Notes: a model not told the origin generated them from the letters alone. Shown: positions 49,532 through 59,049, counted from the first letter of the stretch. The stretch: DNA of 64,000 nt from CAYOWQ01 sp964407695 (GCA_964407695.1 CAYOWQ010000002.1:62001-126000); one strand, 5' to 3'. Made by a program: numbers and translations.

Positions 49532-51199
49532 ATGCAGACGCCAAGGCGGGTGCTCGTCGACACCGTTGATTTTCGAGGCATCTTCAGGTTCCCCAGATTG
49601 CTGGGTTCCATTACGGCCGCCATGCAGCCTCCCCGGCTTCTGATAGGCCTGTTCATGATCGTCCTGCTGATCTGCCTCGGAAACCTCTGGGACGGCCTTC
49701 TGGGTGCCCCGGTCCCCCCCGGAGGCCTGGAGGTCGCCGAACAGAACGCCGCCGACGTCGCCAACACCAACTCGCTCTACCGCAATTTCCTGAACCGATT
49801 TGTGGCCAAGGATGACCTTCCGGCCAATTGGGAAACCGCAAACCTCTCCGCCTCCCGGGTCATCGCCTTGGGCACGTCCGGCTATCGAAAGTCTCGAGCG
49901 GAAAGCGCGAAAAACGAAAGCGTCAACCTCAAGATTCAGGATGACGCATTTCAGAAGGAACTCGCGGTTATCGAGCGCAACCGGCCCATGGGCATGTTTG
50001 AGGCTTCAACGAAGCAGGTCACCAAGGGAGTACGAACCATCATCGCCGGCGTAAGCGTGCTTGACGCCCGGGAAGTCTTCTCCGGGTTCGCCGACCTCTT
50101 CATCGATCTTCCATCCGGTCTCTGGCGCCACAGCCGGCTCTTCGCCATCATCTTCGGGGTGGTTTTCCTGGTCGTCATTTCGATTGGAGGCGGAGCGCTG
50201 AGTCGCATGGCCGCCTGCGAATTCGCCGCCGGCGAAAAACTCCGCGCCCGTGAGGCCATCGATTTCGCCATGGCCCGGGCGGCATCGCTGATCGGAGCGG
50301 TCGCGCTGCCACTGATCCTCGCGACCGTGTTGGGTGGCCTCATTCTGATCATGGGTGTCTTCGCCAACCTTCCCATCCTCGACATCGTGCTCAGCCTGCT
50401 TTACGGAGTTGCCCTGCTGCTCGGCCTTTTTCTCGCCTTCCTTGTTCTTGGCTATGCCGTCGGTTTCCCCCTCCTGCTTCCAGCGGTCGCCGTCGAAGGC
50501 TGCGACTCCTCCGACGCCTTTACCCGTGCCTACGCCTACGTCCTCGCCCGCCCGCTTCATCTCGTCGGCTATGTCACGGTCATCCTGATTGGTGCGGCAA
50601 TTGGATATGTCGTTGTCGCCGGGGTTGCGGTGCTCGCCCTCAACGCCACGGCATGGCTCTTCGGCATGACCATTTTTTCCAACAACGCCGCCGTCGCCGC
50701 GGCCGGCAACTTCGAGCTCTTCGATCTCTCCCAGAACACGCCGCAACACTTTGGAGAATCCTTCCACACGGAATGGTCAGCCGCCATCATCGCGGCCTGG
50801 CAGACGCTCGTCGTCGGGCTCGTCGCTGCGTATGTGCTGTCGTACATCTTCGATGCGTTCACCCGCACGTACCTTCTGCTTCGTTCCAGCGCTGACGGGC
50901 AGGACACCCACGAAATCTGGCGACCGGCCCTCATCGCCGGTACCGCCGTGCCTCGCCCCGACCCCATCGTTTCATCGGCGGCTCCGCCTCAGGATGAGTT
51001 TGTCGCCAGCCGAACCGATTCATTCGTCGCCGCGTTCATGCGGGGCATCTTCGCCATGCGGCTCGGGGGACGCCGGTCTTATCGCGCGGTTGCCCCACCG
51101 CCCCCGGAGACCTCCAATGAGGACGTCTTCGGGCCGGAACTGATTTCTGAACATGAGCGACGAATCGCCGGCGTGCCCCCATCAAGCGATCAGGACTGA
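49532..51199 (+). CDS. Large multi-TM membrane protein (hypothetical)
   Basis: ATG 49532 has AAGGAG eight bases ahead; an open frame back to 49181 lacks a start signal and runs across the zinc-ribbon gene. The 555-residue protein has about six to seven TMs in groups (near 45, 205, 260, 295, 345 and 450) and soluble stretches between. C-terminal residues (FMRGIFAMRLGGRRSYRAV, SEHERRIAGVPP) are cytosolic-like. The order of segments around A-V-E-G-C-D-S-S-D-A-F-T-R-A-Y-A-Y-V-L-A-R-P resembles proteins with D-A-x-x-R-x-Y-A/S-Y motifs in planctomycetes. No enzyme motif or known family is recognised. Confidence 0.75.
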   Translation: MQTPRRVLVDTVDFRGIFRFPRLLGSITAAMQPPRLLIGLFMIVLLICLGNLWDGLLGAPVPPGGLEVAEQNAADVANTNSLYRNFLNRFVAKDDLPANWETANLSASRVIALGTSGYRKSRAESAKNESVNLKIQDDAFQKELAVIERNRPMGMFEASTKQVTKGVRTIIAGVSVLDAREVFSGFADLFIDLPSGLWRHSRLFAIIFGVVFLVVISIGGGALSRMAACEFAAGEKLRAREAIDFAMARAASLIGAVALPLILATVLGGLILIMGVFANLPILDIVLSLLYGVALLLGLFLAFLVLGYAVGFPLLLPAVAVEGCDSSDAFTRAYAYVLARPLHLVGYVTVILIGAAIGYVVVAGVAVLALNATAWLFGMTIFSNNAAVAAAGNFELFDLSQNTPQHFGESFHTEWSAAIIAAWQTLVVGLVAAYVLSYIFDAFTRTYLLLRSSADGQDTHEIWRPALIAGTAVPRPDPIVSSAAPPQDEFVASRTDSFVAAFMRGIFAMRLGGRRSYRAVAPPPPETSNEDVFGPELISEHERRIAGVPPSSDQD

Positions 51200-51214
51200 T
51201 GATCCTACACGTCG

Positions 51215-51616
51215 TTACCAGCCGCACTCGAAGGCGGCTACGTGATGGCGAATGGTCGACCGGTCCTTCTCGTCGAACTCCACCCCGACGACATCGAATC
51301 GGATTCGCTTCCCCTGGTGCTCCGACCGGGCCAGCAGGCGCGACGCCAATCGAGACAATCGGTGCCGCTTCCACGAACCAACTGATTCCTCCGGCGCGGT
51401 GGGTCCGGCCTGCCGGGATTTCACCTCCACGATGACCAGCGACTCACCCGACGGATCGATCGCCACGAGGTCCGCTTCGTCATCCCCAATCACCAGATTG
51501 CGGTGAAGAATCCGGTATCCCTTGGCCCGAAGGAGTCGCGCAGCTATGCGTTCCGCAACGCGGCCGGATCCTTCCTTTGCTCCCCTTCTGAAGATGCCTC
51601 GGATCCAGGCGAGCAC
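51215..51616 (-). CDS. YraN/UPF0102 family nuclease-like protein
   Basis: The start is taken as GTG 51616, which has GGAGG about nine bases ahead, inside the end of the SurA-like gene; TTG 51649 in the same frame is less likely. The 133 residues show the UPF0102 fold: G-R-V-A-E-R-I-A-A-R-L-L-R-A-K-G-Y-R-I-L-H-R-N, then G-D-D-E-A-D-L-V-A and V-I-V-E-V-K-S-R, the D...E-x-K catalytic set of the restriction-endonuclease-like fold. The usual E-I-D is here E-A-D. Function in DNA processing is presumed from homology only. Convergent with the membrane protein gene. Confidence 0.9.
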   Translation of the reverse strand: MLAWIRGIFRRGAKEGSGRVAERIAARLLRAKGYRILHRNLVIGDDEADLVAIDPSGESLVIVEVKSRQAGPTAPEESVGSWKRHRLSRLASRLLARSEHQGKRIRFDVVGVEFDEKDRSTIRHHVAAFECGW

Positions 51617-51623
51617 CCCTCGA

Positions 51624-52910
51624 TTACCTCCAGTATCGCTGAAAGGCAACCGTCAGCAGCCGGGTCCACATTTGGTCCAGGTCATCCGCCACCCAACGAC
51701 GCTTGAGCGACTGAATGTAGTTCTGGATTTCGACTGAGAACCGGCGCTCCTTGAGTTCCTCGATGATGGCCGTCTGCACCTCCGGGTCGTAGATGCTTCG
51801 TCCGGGAGCCGACGTCACTTCGCCAAAGTGGACCCACTGAAGCGTCGTTCCCAAGGTGAAGGCCGGGCTGGTCTCCCCCGGAGTGAGCTTGGCGATCTGT
51901 TCTTTGAGCGATTCCCTCAATTCACCGGCGTCAAACGTCCCGTCGGGATTCAGGGAGACCTCGATCCACTTCCCACCTTCCTCCATACCCGCCGACGTCG
52001 CGACGTCTTGAAACGGGTCGCCGTTCGCCAGGCGGGTCTTGACCTCGTCGATCTTCTCCTGGTCCTTCGCTGGGTCCAGGACGATGTGACGAATCAACGC
52101 CTTGCTTGGCGGGTTGAATTCGTTGTACCGGCGGTTGTACTCTCGCTCGACGTCACGCCATGACACGATGACCCGCGGACCCACCCGCTTGCGAATGATG
52201 TCATTCGCCAGAAGCTCATTCCGGCTTCGCCGAAGGAAATCCTCGAGCGAGATGTTCTCTTTCTCCCACAGCGCCTGCTCCGCGGCAGTGCGTGTGCCGC
52301 CCCGAGTCGCCATCTCGCGCTCCTGAAAATCCCGCATGAAGGCAAAAAGTCCCTGCTGCTCCTCTTCAGAGAGCAGCGATTCTGCCTCCGCCACGATCAG
52401 CGAACTGTTCACCCACGAATCAAATCGGTCCCGAACAATCTTCGCGAATTCGTTCTTGACCGCCTGAAGTCTCTCCGCAGACTGAGCGCTCCTCGCCAGC
52501 TTCGACGTCTGCAGCAATCGATCTCGAATCTCCAGCAGCAACTCGTCGGCAAACATCGGCCGCCCGTTGACCTGGCCGATGTATCCATCCACCAGCCATG
52601 CTTCGTTGGGTGAAATCAGGCTTGGTTCCGGCGTCGTCACGGCGGCCGGCCCGGCGTCGTCGCCAACGCCGGGGTCGGGGTCGGTGACACTCAAAGGTTC
52701 GGTACCGCCGGCAAGGTTATTGGTGCCCGCGGCATTCAAGGGTTCCTGGTGCGCAACCGCATGTGAAGTCTCATTCGGATCTGAAAAATCGGTCGTCTCC
52801 AGTGTGCGGTGACTGACCCGAACTTTCTCAGAAGATGAACACCCCGCGGCCAGAATCGTCAATCCCAGGATGATCCACGCGCTTCGCTGCGCCCCATGTG
52901 ACTTCGGCAT
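51624..52910 (-). CDS. SurA/PpiC-like lipoprotein (peptidyl-prolyl isomerase family)
   Basis: A 428-residue lipoprotein: signal with lipobox L-A-A-G-C near residue 24, an unstructured linker to about 110, a SurA-N-like helical part (NEAWLVDGYIGQVNGRPMF to about 290), and a parvulin-like region (ALIRHIVLDPAKDQEKIDEV, then LTPGETSPAFTLGTTLQWV) at about 300-385, short and degenerate at the active site. It would hold unfolded outer-membrane or exported proteins, anchored to a membrane. The downstream YraN gene starts from within its end. Confidence 0.85.
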   Translation of the reverse strand: MPKSHGAQRSAWIILGLTILAAGCSSSEKVRVSHRTLETTDFSDPNETSHAVAHQEPLNAAGTNNLAGGTEPLSVTDPDPGVGDDAGPAAVTTPEPSLISPNEAWLVDGYIGQVNGRPMFADELLLEIRDRLLQTSKLARSAQSAERLQAVKNEFAKIVRDRFDSWVNSSLIVAEAESLLSEEEQQGLFAFMRDFQEREMATRGGTRTAAEQALWEKENISLEDFLRRSRNELLANDIIRKRVGPRVIVSWRDVEREYNRRYNEFNPPSKALIRHIVLDPAKDQEKIDEVKTRLANGDPFQDVATSAGMEEGGKWIEVSLNPDGTFDAGELRESLKEQIAKLTPGETSPAFTLGTTLQWVHFGEVTSAPGRSIYDPEVQTAIIEELKERRFSVEIQNYIQSLKRRWVADDLDQMWTRLLTVAFQRYWR

Positions 52911-52951
52911 GCGGGCATCTTACAGTCCCAGCGCCTAGACTGGCGGAGACC

Positions 52952-53425
52952 ATGAACGATCCACAACCCAATCCTCAACTGCACATCGATTCCGACTGGA
53001 AGGCCCAGGCTCAGGCCGAAAAGGAGCGCCTTGCTCAGAAGGAAGCTCAGCGCGAGAAAGACGGCCGCAAGGGCGGACCCGATGATCTGCCACCGGCTGA
53101 TTTCAAGGGCCTGATCGGCATGCTCGCCTATCAGGCCATGTCGGGCTTGGGAATCATGGCCGATCAGCGGAGCGGCCGCGTAGTGGTCGACCTTATTGGT
53201 TCTCGCTACTACATTGATCTGCTCCAGATTATTGAAACCAAGACCAAGGGAAACCTCACGGACGATGAGTCCAAGGAACTCACCCAGGTGCTGGTCGAGC
53301 TTCGCGCTCGATTCGTGCAGATTGCTCAACTCGTCGCCCAGCAGGCGCCCGACGCTGTGGCGGCCGCTGGCGTGGAACCTAAAGCCGGCGAGTCGCCGAA
53401 ATCCAGAATCATCCTGGAGCCGTGA
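52952..53425 (+). CDS. DUF1844 domain protein
   Basis: ATG 52952 has CGGAG ahead. The 157-residue protein has a charged coiled-coil N-terminus (WKAQAQAEKERLAQKEAQRE) and a DUF1844 core from about 60 to 130 (F-K-G-L-I-G-M-L-A-Y-Q-A-M-S-G-L-G, then A-x-x-x-I-D-L-L-like YYIDLLQIIETKTKGNLTDDESKEL). This small all-helical domain of unknown function is typical of planctomycetes and deltaproteobacteria-like groups. It starts 41 bases from the divergent SurA-like gene, which hints at a shared control region. Confidence 0.9.
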   Translation: MNDPQPNPQLHIDSDWKAQAQAEKERLAQKEAQREKDGRKGGPDDLPPADFKGLIGMLAYQAMSGLGIMADQRSGRVVVDLIGSRYYIDLLQIIETKTKGNLTDDESKELTQVLVELRARFVQIAQLVAQQAPDAVAAAGVEPKAGESPKSRIILEP

Positions 53426-53429
53426 CCCT

Positions 53430-54770
53430 TCATCGCGAAGTGAGCCAGGATGATATGGACGCGGCGCAGGCTCCAAAGAGGGCAAGCGCCTGAGCTAGCA
53501 GGAGCCATCGGGGCAACCACCGGACATACAGGACCGGCAGTGCTGCACACCACGGCAGGAGGTATCGATCAAAGACGAACCCGGCATTGAGGGCATACAT
53601 CAGCGCCCCCAGCACAACCGCCCACCACGTCCACCAGCCGACAATGGCCGTCGACCCCTTTGACGAACGCGCCAGCGCCGCCATTGCTCCCATCGACATC
53701 GACCCGACCACCACCGCGGCTCCCATCACCACCGGCTCATGCAGCCCACGGCGAACCGCGACATGCACCATCGAAGCGGTCAGCCCAAGAAACGTCGGCG
53801 CATGATCCGGACCGCCGCGCGAAACGAATTCCGGCACTGGCACGATCGACGACAATGACGGTAGCCAGAACACGGCCGCCACCGCCCCCACCGCGCCACC
53901 TGCCCACACCATCCAACGGTTTCCCTTCGTCATGGGCAACACAAGGGCCGGCCACACCAGAAGCGCGGCGAGGGGCGCCATGGCCGCAATCATGTACATC
54001 GTGTGATCGAGCTGCAGGCCGGAGCCCAGTTGATGCATGTCCTGATAGGCCGGGCTCACAAGTCCGCCCCACCGGATCCACAACGGAATCCGGCTCAGCC
54101 CGGCCGCGATTGACGCCACCCACCACGGCCATGATCGCGCCCCCAACCGCCAGCTTGCGATGAGGCATGCCGCGCCGGCGAAGGCGACGGCATGCACCCG
54201 TGAATGCAGCATGAACGAGAGCAGCAGGGCATACACCACGATCATCCACCACGTTGTTCTTCCATCCTCCTGTCGTTCAAGACCACGCAGGAAGACTGCC
54301 AGCAGCGCCAAACTGGTCAGCACGAAGAGCGGTTCACTCATCAGCAATTCACTGAGTACCAGTTGCTGCGGCAGCAGCAGCCAGAGAACCGAGACCGCGA
54401 CGAGCCCGAACCCCGACACGCCGCATCGTCGCGCGACCCACACCAGCGGCCCCACGCACGCGACGGCCAACACAACCGAAATCAGTCGGAGTTGCCCGAT
54501 ATCTCCACCGAGCAGTACCCCCAGCAATGCATAAGGCCAGATCATTCCCGGCCCCTTGGTCTCTTCAAAATCGATCGCGGTCCTGACCGACCATCCTTCG
54601 GCAATCAACGCCTGGATCGGACGGCGAATCCATCCTTCGTCAAACGTCAATGCAAGGTCGGAAAGGTGCAGGCCCCAGCGAAGCAGGAACAGGACCGCGG
54701 CGACGAGCCCAACCGCCACCACACCCCAGAGCCACTCATGCTGCCGAGATTTGAGGATCGTGTCGCTCAC
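53430..54770 (-). CDS. GT-C type membrane glycosyltransferase-like protein
   Basis: A 446-residue protein with ten to eleven TM segments, starting at GTG 54770, which overlaps the FkbM stop by 4 bases (GTGA). The first exported loop has L-T-F-D-E-G-W, the acidic motif of lipid-phosphosugar-using GT-C enzymes (ArnT, PMT type), and the late F-V-F-D-R-Y-L-L-P is the usual conserved end of PMT-like proteins. It would add a sugar from a polyprenyl-phosphate donor on the periplasmic side. Last gene of the glycan cluster. Confidence 0.8.
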   Translation of the reverse strand: MSDTILKSRQHEWLWGVVAVGLVAAVLFLLRWGLHLSDLALTFDEGWIRRPIQALIAEGWSVRTAIDFEETKGPGMIWPYALLGVLLGGDIGQLRLISVVLAVACVGPLVWVARRCGVSGFGLVAVSVLWLLLPQQLVLSELLMSEPLFVLTSLALLAVFLRGLERQEDGRTTWWMIVVYALLLSFMLHSRVHAVAFAGAACLIASWRLGARSWPWWVASIAAGLSRIPLWIRWGGLVSPAYQDMHQLGSGLQLDHTMYMIAAMAPLAALLVWPALVLPMTKGNRWMVWAGGAVGAVAAVFWLPSLSSIVPVPEFVSRGGPDHAPTFLGLTASMVHVAVRRGLHEPVVMGAAVVVGSMSMGAMAALARSSKGSTAIVGWWTWWAVVLGALMYALNAGFVFDRYLLPWCAALPVLYVRWLPRWLLLAQALALFGACAASISSWLTSR

Positions 54771-55783
54771 AGGCTCTCCGCATCCACTCTCGACAACACC
54801 ATATCCACTCTCGATGTGATGCTTTGCAGATCACCCCGGAATCGCCGCGGTGGCGCGACATCATTGGGCCACAGATACCGCCACGGCCAGTAGTTGTTCT
54901 CAATGATGTACACGTTGAACCCGGCGCGCTGATAAGGCTCCAGCACTTCCGCAACGCCCGGCTGCGAGGCCCTCCACCAGTGCGGCGAGAACTCGACAAT
55001 CACTTCAGCGGTCCTGTTGAGGTCGCTGATCGATCTCGCAAGTCCGGCAAGAACCTCGCGCTCCGCTCCCTCAACATCAATCTTGATCACGCGAGCCCGC
55101 CCCAGGGTGGCCCGATCGATCAACTCGCCGACCGGCGCACTCCGAACCGAACCCTCCTCCGCCAGGCCGCGTTCAGGAAGGGACGTTGTCATTCCTTCAT
55201 TCTTGGTCGGTCCCTTGAAGAGTGTGACGACACCTTCCTCACTCCCCGCAGCCGCCTCGATCACCTCCACGCTCGCCGCCAGCCCGCCATTCATGCCCAG
55301 ATTCCGGCGCAGCCGGTCTGCAATTCGTGGCGATGCCTCGATGGCGCACACCCGGCCATTGGGCCCGACACTCTTGGCCGCAAGGAGTGCGAAGGTGCCG
55401 ACGTTGGCGCCGACATCGACGTAGACGTCGCCTTCCATGAGTCGGCGCCTGAGATACGCCGCAAGGTCGGGCTCCCACGATCCGAAGAGATACACAAACA
55501 TCTGGATCATGTCGCGAAGGCTGCATCGCATGCGGACTCCATCGCGGGTCGTTGCCACATCCTCGACACCGAGGTGAAAGAGAATCCATATCCATCGCAC
55601 CACCAGCCAGAGCATCATCGGCGGCGAGAGCAACAGAAATCTCAGGAATCTTTCCCACGGAGCCACCCGCTGCCGATCCGACACGAGGACGCGGATCCAG
55701 CCTTTCAGCAGCCGGGCGATCACGATCACGGAGAAAGTCTCCGCCTCGGCACACCCCGCAGGTAGCGGGAGCGGATGCGCCAC
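54767..55783 (-). CDS. FkbM family methyltransferase
   Basis: A 338-residue protein starting at GTG 55783 with AGGAG four to five bases ahead. The SAM site is Y-V-D-V-G-A-N-V-G-T-F-A-L-L near residue 122, followed by V-C-A-I-E-A-S-P (motif II) and I-K-I-D-V-E-G-A-E-R-E-V-L-A-G, the hallmark of FkbM O-methyltransferases. The N-terminal 60 residues hold a hydrophobic stretch (LRFLLLSPPMMLWLVVRWIW), so it may be membrane associated. It probably methylates a sugar of the glycan made by the cluster. Its 5' end overlaps the GT2 gene by 58 bases. Confidence 0.9.
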   Translation of the reverse strand: MAHPLPLPAGCAEAETFSVIVIARLLKGWIRVLVSDRQRVAPWERFLRFLLLSPPMMLWLVVRWIWILFHLGVEDVATTRDGVRMRCSLRDMIQMFVYLFGSWEPDLAAYLRRRLMEGDVYVDVGANVGTFALLAAKSVGPNGRVCAIEASPRIADRLRRNLGMNGGLAASVEVIEAAAGSEEGVVTLFKGPTKNEGMTTSLPERGLAEEGSVRSAPVGELIDRATLGRARVIKIDVEGAEREVLAGLARSISDLNRTAEVIVEFSPHWWRASQPGVAEVLEPYQRAGFNVYIIENNYWPWRYLWPNDVAPPRRFRGDLQSITSRVDMVLSRVDAESL

Positions 55784-56520
55784 AGGTCTCCTGCAACAGT
55801 AAAGAAATCCTTCGCCCGAATTTTCGAACCCTTCACATCAGTCCACGTCTGAAGTGGCTGTTCGACGATCACATCCTCAGGCTGCGGCCGGTCAGTCCCG
55901 CGCCGATCCTTGACCAGCCGGGCGAGGATCTCCACATCGAAGACCCACCGTGAGAGGAATGGATCGCTCAGCAACGATCGCAATGAGTCGCCGGCGCGAA
56001 ACAGCTTCGCCCCGCACTGGGTGTCATAAACTCCAAGGCTCAGCATCCATGATGCCAGTGTGGCAAAGACGCGGCCGACATAGTGCCTCGTCAGGTTGCG
56101 CCGCACCATTCGGCCGAGCAGGTTGACCCTTGAACCGAAGACCATTTCAATACTCGGTCGCTGTCGAAGGATGGCGATGAACCCGGCGATCTCTTCGAGC
56201 GGAGTCGCCAGATCGGCATCGAGGAATCCCACGGCGAAGCACTCGGGATGCCGGTCCATCGACGCAAGCATTGCCAGACGCACCACCTCGCCCTTGCCCC
56301 GGTTCTCCTCCAGATGGAAGGTCTCGATTTTTTCGGGATTGGCCGCGGCCAGGCTTTCCAGAATGTCGCGGGTACCATCCTTGCTTCCGTCATTGGCGAA
56401 GAGGAAGAGGATGTCGTCATGCGACGTCGCGAATGCCTCGAAGGTCGCGCGGTCCAGCCGTGCTGCCTCGTTGTAGCAGGGGACGACGATGATGACGCGG
56501 GTCTCGGGCACGAATGTCAC
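55726..56520 (-). CDS. Glycosyltransferase family 2 protein (dolichyl-phosphate glucosyltransferase-like)
   Basis: A 264-residue GT-A enzyme starting at GTG 56520. V-I-I-V-V-P-C-Y-N-E-A-A-R-L-D opens it; F-A-N-D-G-S-K-D-G-T-R is the UDP loop, F-L-D-A-D-L-A-T-P the D-x-D metal site, and D-T-Q-C-G-A-K-L-F-R-A with W-V-F-D-V-E-I-L-A-R are the marks of the polyprenyl-phosphate glycosyltransferases (Alg5/DPM-like). No C-terminal TMs. It would load a sugar on undecaprenyl phosphate, the donor needed by the GT-C protein encoded two genes downstream, a coherent pairing. Confidence 0.92.
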   Translation of the reverse strand: MTFVPETRVIIVVPCYNEAARLDRATFEAFATSHDDILFLFANDGSKDGTRDILESLAAANPEKIETFHLEENRGKGEVVRLAMLASMDRHPECFAVGFLDADLATPLEEIAGFIAILRQRPSIEMVFGSRVNLLGRMVRRNLTRHYVGRVFATLASWMLSLGVYDTQCGAKLFRAGDSLRSLLSDPFLSRWVFDVEILARLVKDRRGTDRPQPEDVIVEQPLQTWTDVKGSKIRAKDFFTVAGDLWRIRSRYLRGVPRRRLSP

Positions 56521-56562
56521 TCGTACGGGCGGGCATGGTATCGGTTCACGCGCTGGACGCGG

Positions 56563-57738
56563 TCATGTCTTCGCTCGTCCGAGAATCCATGGGTAAGTCT
56601 CCCCCCGGAGAAGCCGTTCGTAGTGCTGGATCAGGTGAGCCGTGACTCTTGACAACGTGAATCGCTCCTCGATGAGTTTGCGACCCGCGTCGCCATATTG
56701 CCTCCAATGCTCGCTCGCGTTCAGAAGAGTCCGCATCCCTTTGGCCAGTGCCTCCTGAGACGTCTCCGTGATCAGGCCGGCACCGACATCGCTGATCTCG
56801 GGAAAATGGCAGCTCTGCGTCAGGAGGAGCGGCTTGCCCGCGTAGGCCGCTTCGATGATCGACATCGACATGGTCTCATGGCGGCTGGCCTGAGCGAAGA
56901 TATCGGCATCCGCGAAAAGTTCGAGTCGCTCGTCTCCGCGAACGAGGCCGGGCAACATGACGCGGTCCGCAGCGGCGTGACCCTTGAGCATCCCTTGAAG
57001 AGTGCGGGTCATCCCCTCTTCAGGGCCGGCCATGACCAGCAGAGCGTTTGGGAAATCTGCAGCCACGTCGAGAAAAGCGCCAAGCAGGAGGTCCGGCCCC
57101 TTGATCTCGTGTAGTCGGCCCATCGAAAGAATGATGGAACGGTCTCGCGCTTCAGCGTGCCTGGCTCTCCACCGCCCCCGCGCTGGAAGCGACGCAAATT
57201 CAGTCGTGTCGACCCCGTTGGGAAGTTCGAAGTAGCGGAAATCACATCCAACTTCAGCGGAGTGGGCGGACTCCTCGCGGTTAAGCATCTGCACAGCGCT
57301 CAACCGCCGCAGATGTCGCCGACCGATGAGCGTGAGCCAGAGCTTCTTCTTGGCGGTCTTGAACTCCATGGGGTGCCGCATCAGCATGCCATGCATCGTG
57401 TGAACAATGGGCTTCCCAAGACGACGGCAGGCCGCCGCAAATCGAGCGCAGTACGGGCGCCAGAATGAATGCGTGTGAACGAGGTCCACCCGGCTCAGGT
57501 CCTCCCGGAATGCATTGAAGAATCCCGCATCGAGAAAGCCGGAGGCAACCTTGCGTTCAACGGGAGTCATCGATCCTGAAATCGAGCCCGGCTCGGGTAA
57601 CGGCTCACCATGCCATGCACTCGTCCAGATCTCGATATCCACACCGGCCTGCGCCAGGGATCGGGCCATGTTGATCGGCACCGTGGCCAGGCCGCCCATG
57701 GCGGGGTCGAGGTCTTGAACAACGTGAGCAACGCGCAT
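56563..57738 (-). CDS. Glycosyltransferase family 4 protein
   Basis: A 391-residue GT-B enzyme from ATG 57738. It starts M-R-V-A-H-V-V-Q-D-L-D-P-A-M-G-G-L-A; the acceptor lobe has H-T-H-S-F-W-R-P and V-H-T-M-H-G-M-L, the donor lobe L-S-M-G-R-L-H-E-I-K-G-P-D and the nucleotide-sugar E-x(7)-E site near Q-A-S-R-H-E-T-M-S-M-S-I-I-E-A-A-Y-A-G-K-P. It lies 42 bases before the GT2 gene and 43 after the other GT4. It closely resembles its neighbour at 57782 in layout, suggesting an old duplication. Confidence 0.92.
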   Translation of the reverse strand: MRVAHVVQDLDPAMGGLATVPINMARSLAQAGVDIEIWTSAWHGEPLPEPGSISGSMTPVERKVASGFLDAGFFNAFREDLSRVDLVHTHSFWRPYCARFAAACRRLGKPIVHTMHGMLMRHPMEFKTAKKKLWLTLIGRRHLRRLSAVQMLNREESAHSAEVGCDFRYFELPNGVDTTEFASLPARGRWRARHAEARDRSIILSMGRLHEIKGPDLLLGAFLDVAADFPNALLVMAGPEEGMTRTLQGMLKGHAAADRVMLPGLVRGDERLELFADADIFAQASRHETMSMSIIEAAYAGKPLLLTQSCHFPEISDVGAGLITETSQEALAKGMRTLLNASEHWRQYGDAGRKLIEERFTLSRVTAHLIQHYERLLRGETYPWILGRAKT

Positions 57739-57781
57739 TCGGTTCCTATATCGGCAAAACAGCGGGTGCAGGCGACGGGCC

Positions 57782-58942
57782 TTACCCCTCAAGGGCCGAC
57801 ATATACGCTTTTTCGTACTCCCGGACGACCTGCTCAGCGCGAAGATTTCGCATGACCCATGCCCGGCCCTTGGCGCCCATCCCTTGAGAAAGGTCGGGCG
57901 CCCGGATGAGTTCCTCCACCGCTGCGGCCAGGCCGTCGCAACGAGCATTGACAATGCGGGCCCCCCCGGATCCCTCAACTTCCTGCCAGACGTTCACGCC
58001 GCGCGTGGTAATCACCGGGGCTCCGGCAGCCATGGCCTCGAAGAGGGCAATTCCCCAGTTCTCGTGACTGCTCGGCAGGACGAAAACATCCGCAGCCTGA
58101 AGCAGCGAGACTTTGAGAGTCCCATCGACATGGCCCAGCCATCGGACCCGTCCGGTGAGGCCCGAACGCTCAGCTCGAGAACTGAGCTTCGCGGTGTAAG
58201 ACTGGTCGCCGGAACCTGCAATGACCAGCCGCAACGACGGAAGGCTCCGCGCGAGCTGTCCTGCAGCGTCGATCAGGTGCTCGATCCGTTTGATCGGATG
58301 CACGCGGCCGAGGAAGACGATGGTCGGCCCCGCCGGCATGGCGATCGTCTGCTCTGCACTTTCGGGCCCTGGGAGTGTTTGAAATGCCGAAAGGTTGACG
58401 AGCAGCGGCAGCACGACCGACTTGCCCGCCGGATACCATCGCTCCGATTGCCGCGCCTCTTCTTGGGAGGTGCAGTGAACGCCCGCAGCCCCTTCTAGCA
58501 TTCGGCGCCCGACAAGTGCCAGGAATACTCGCTTCTTGAATCCGCGATGTCGGATTGTCCATTGGTCGAGCATGCCGTGCGGCGTCACGATGTATGGCTT
58601 GCCAATCCGCCTGCACTCTTTGGCCATCGAGACTTCAAATTGATCCCAGACTCCGTGCAGGTGTACGACATCGGCGCTTTTCAGGTGATCATTCAGGCTG
58701 CCGCTCAAGCCCACCCGATCGCGCCGTGAATCGCCGCGACCGTAATCGATGACCTTCGGCAAGCCCGGCACATCCCGAAACCACTCCGGCGGCAGCGAGT
58801 CGCCCTGCCGGGAAAGAACCGTGACGTCATGACCCCGGGCGGCCAGCGCCTCGGATAGGTCGATCACGGCCCGCGGAACACCGCCATCCTGGGTGCGAAA
58901 TCGGCAGAGATACTGGAGGATTCGAAGCGGCCTTGGCGCCAT
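57782..58942 (-). CDS. Glycosyltransferase family 4 protein
   Basis: A 386-residue GT-B enzyme from ATG 58942, first gene of the minus-strand glycan cluster. Motifs are I-L-Q-Y-L-C-R-F-R-T-Q-D-G-G-V-P-R, V-H-L-H-G-V-W-D-Q-F, V-T-P-H-G-M-L-D-Q-W, V-F-L-G-R-V-H-P-I-K-R-I and the donor-site S-S-H-E-N-W-G-I-A-L-F-E-A-M-A-A-G-A-P-V. The P-H-G-M-L motif is shared with the next gene (M-H-G-M-L). Cytosolic. It diverges from the MoaD-like gene with 107 bases between starts. Confidence 0.93.
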   Translation of the reverse strand: MAPRPLRILQYLCRFRTQDGGVPRAVIDLSEALAARGHDVTVLSRQGDSLPPEWFRDVPGLPKVIDYGRGDSRRDRVGLSGSLNDHLKSADVVHLHGVWDQFEVSMAKECRRIGKPYIVTPHGMLDQWTIRHRGFKKRVFLALVGRRMLEGAAGVHCTSQEEARQSERWYPAGKSVVLPLLVNLSAFQTLPGPESAEQTIAMPAGPTIVFLGRVHPIKRIEHLIDAAGQLARSLPSLRLVIAGSGDQSYTAKLSSRAERSGLTGRVRWLGHVDGTLKVSLLQAADVFVLPSSHENWGIALFEAMAAGAPVITTRGVNVWQEVEGSGGARIVNARCDGLAAAVEELIRAPDLSQGMGAKGRAWVMRNLRAEQVVREYEKAYMSALEG

Positions 58943-59049
58943 GGCACGTGGGAACTCTAATCGACCTGCCTACGCATCGAGTGGAGGCGCGGTTCGACTC
59001 TGATAGTGCTTATCGGGTTGACGTGGCACGCGCCATTTGATTCACTGAC

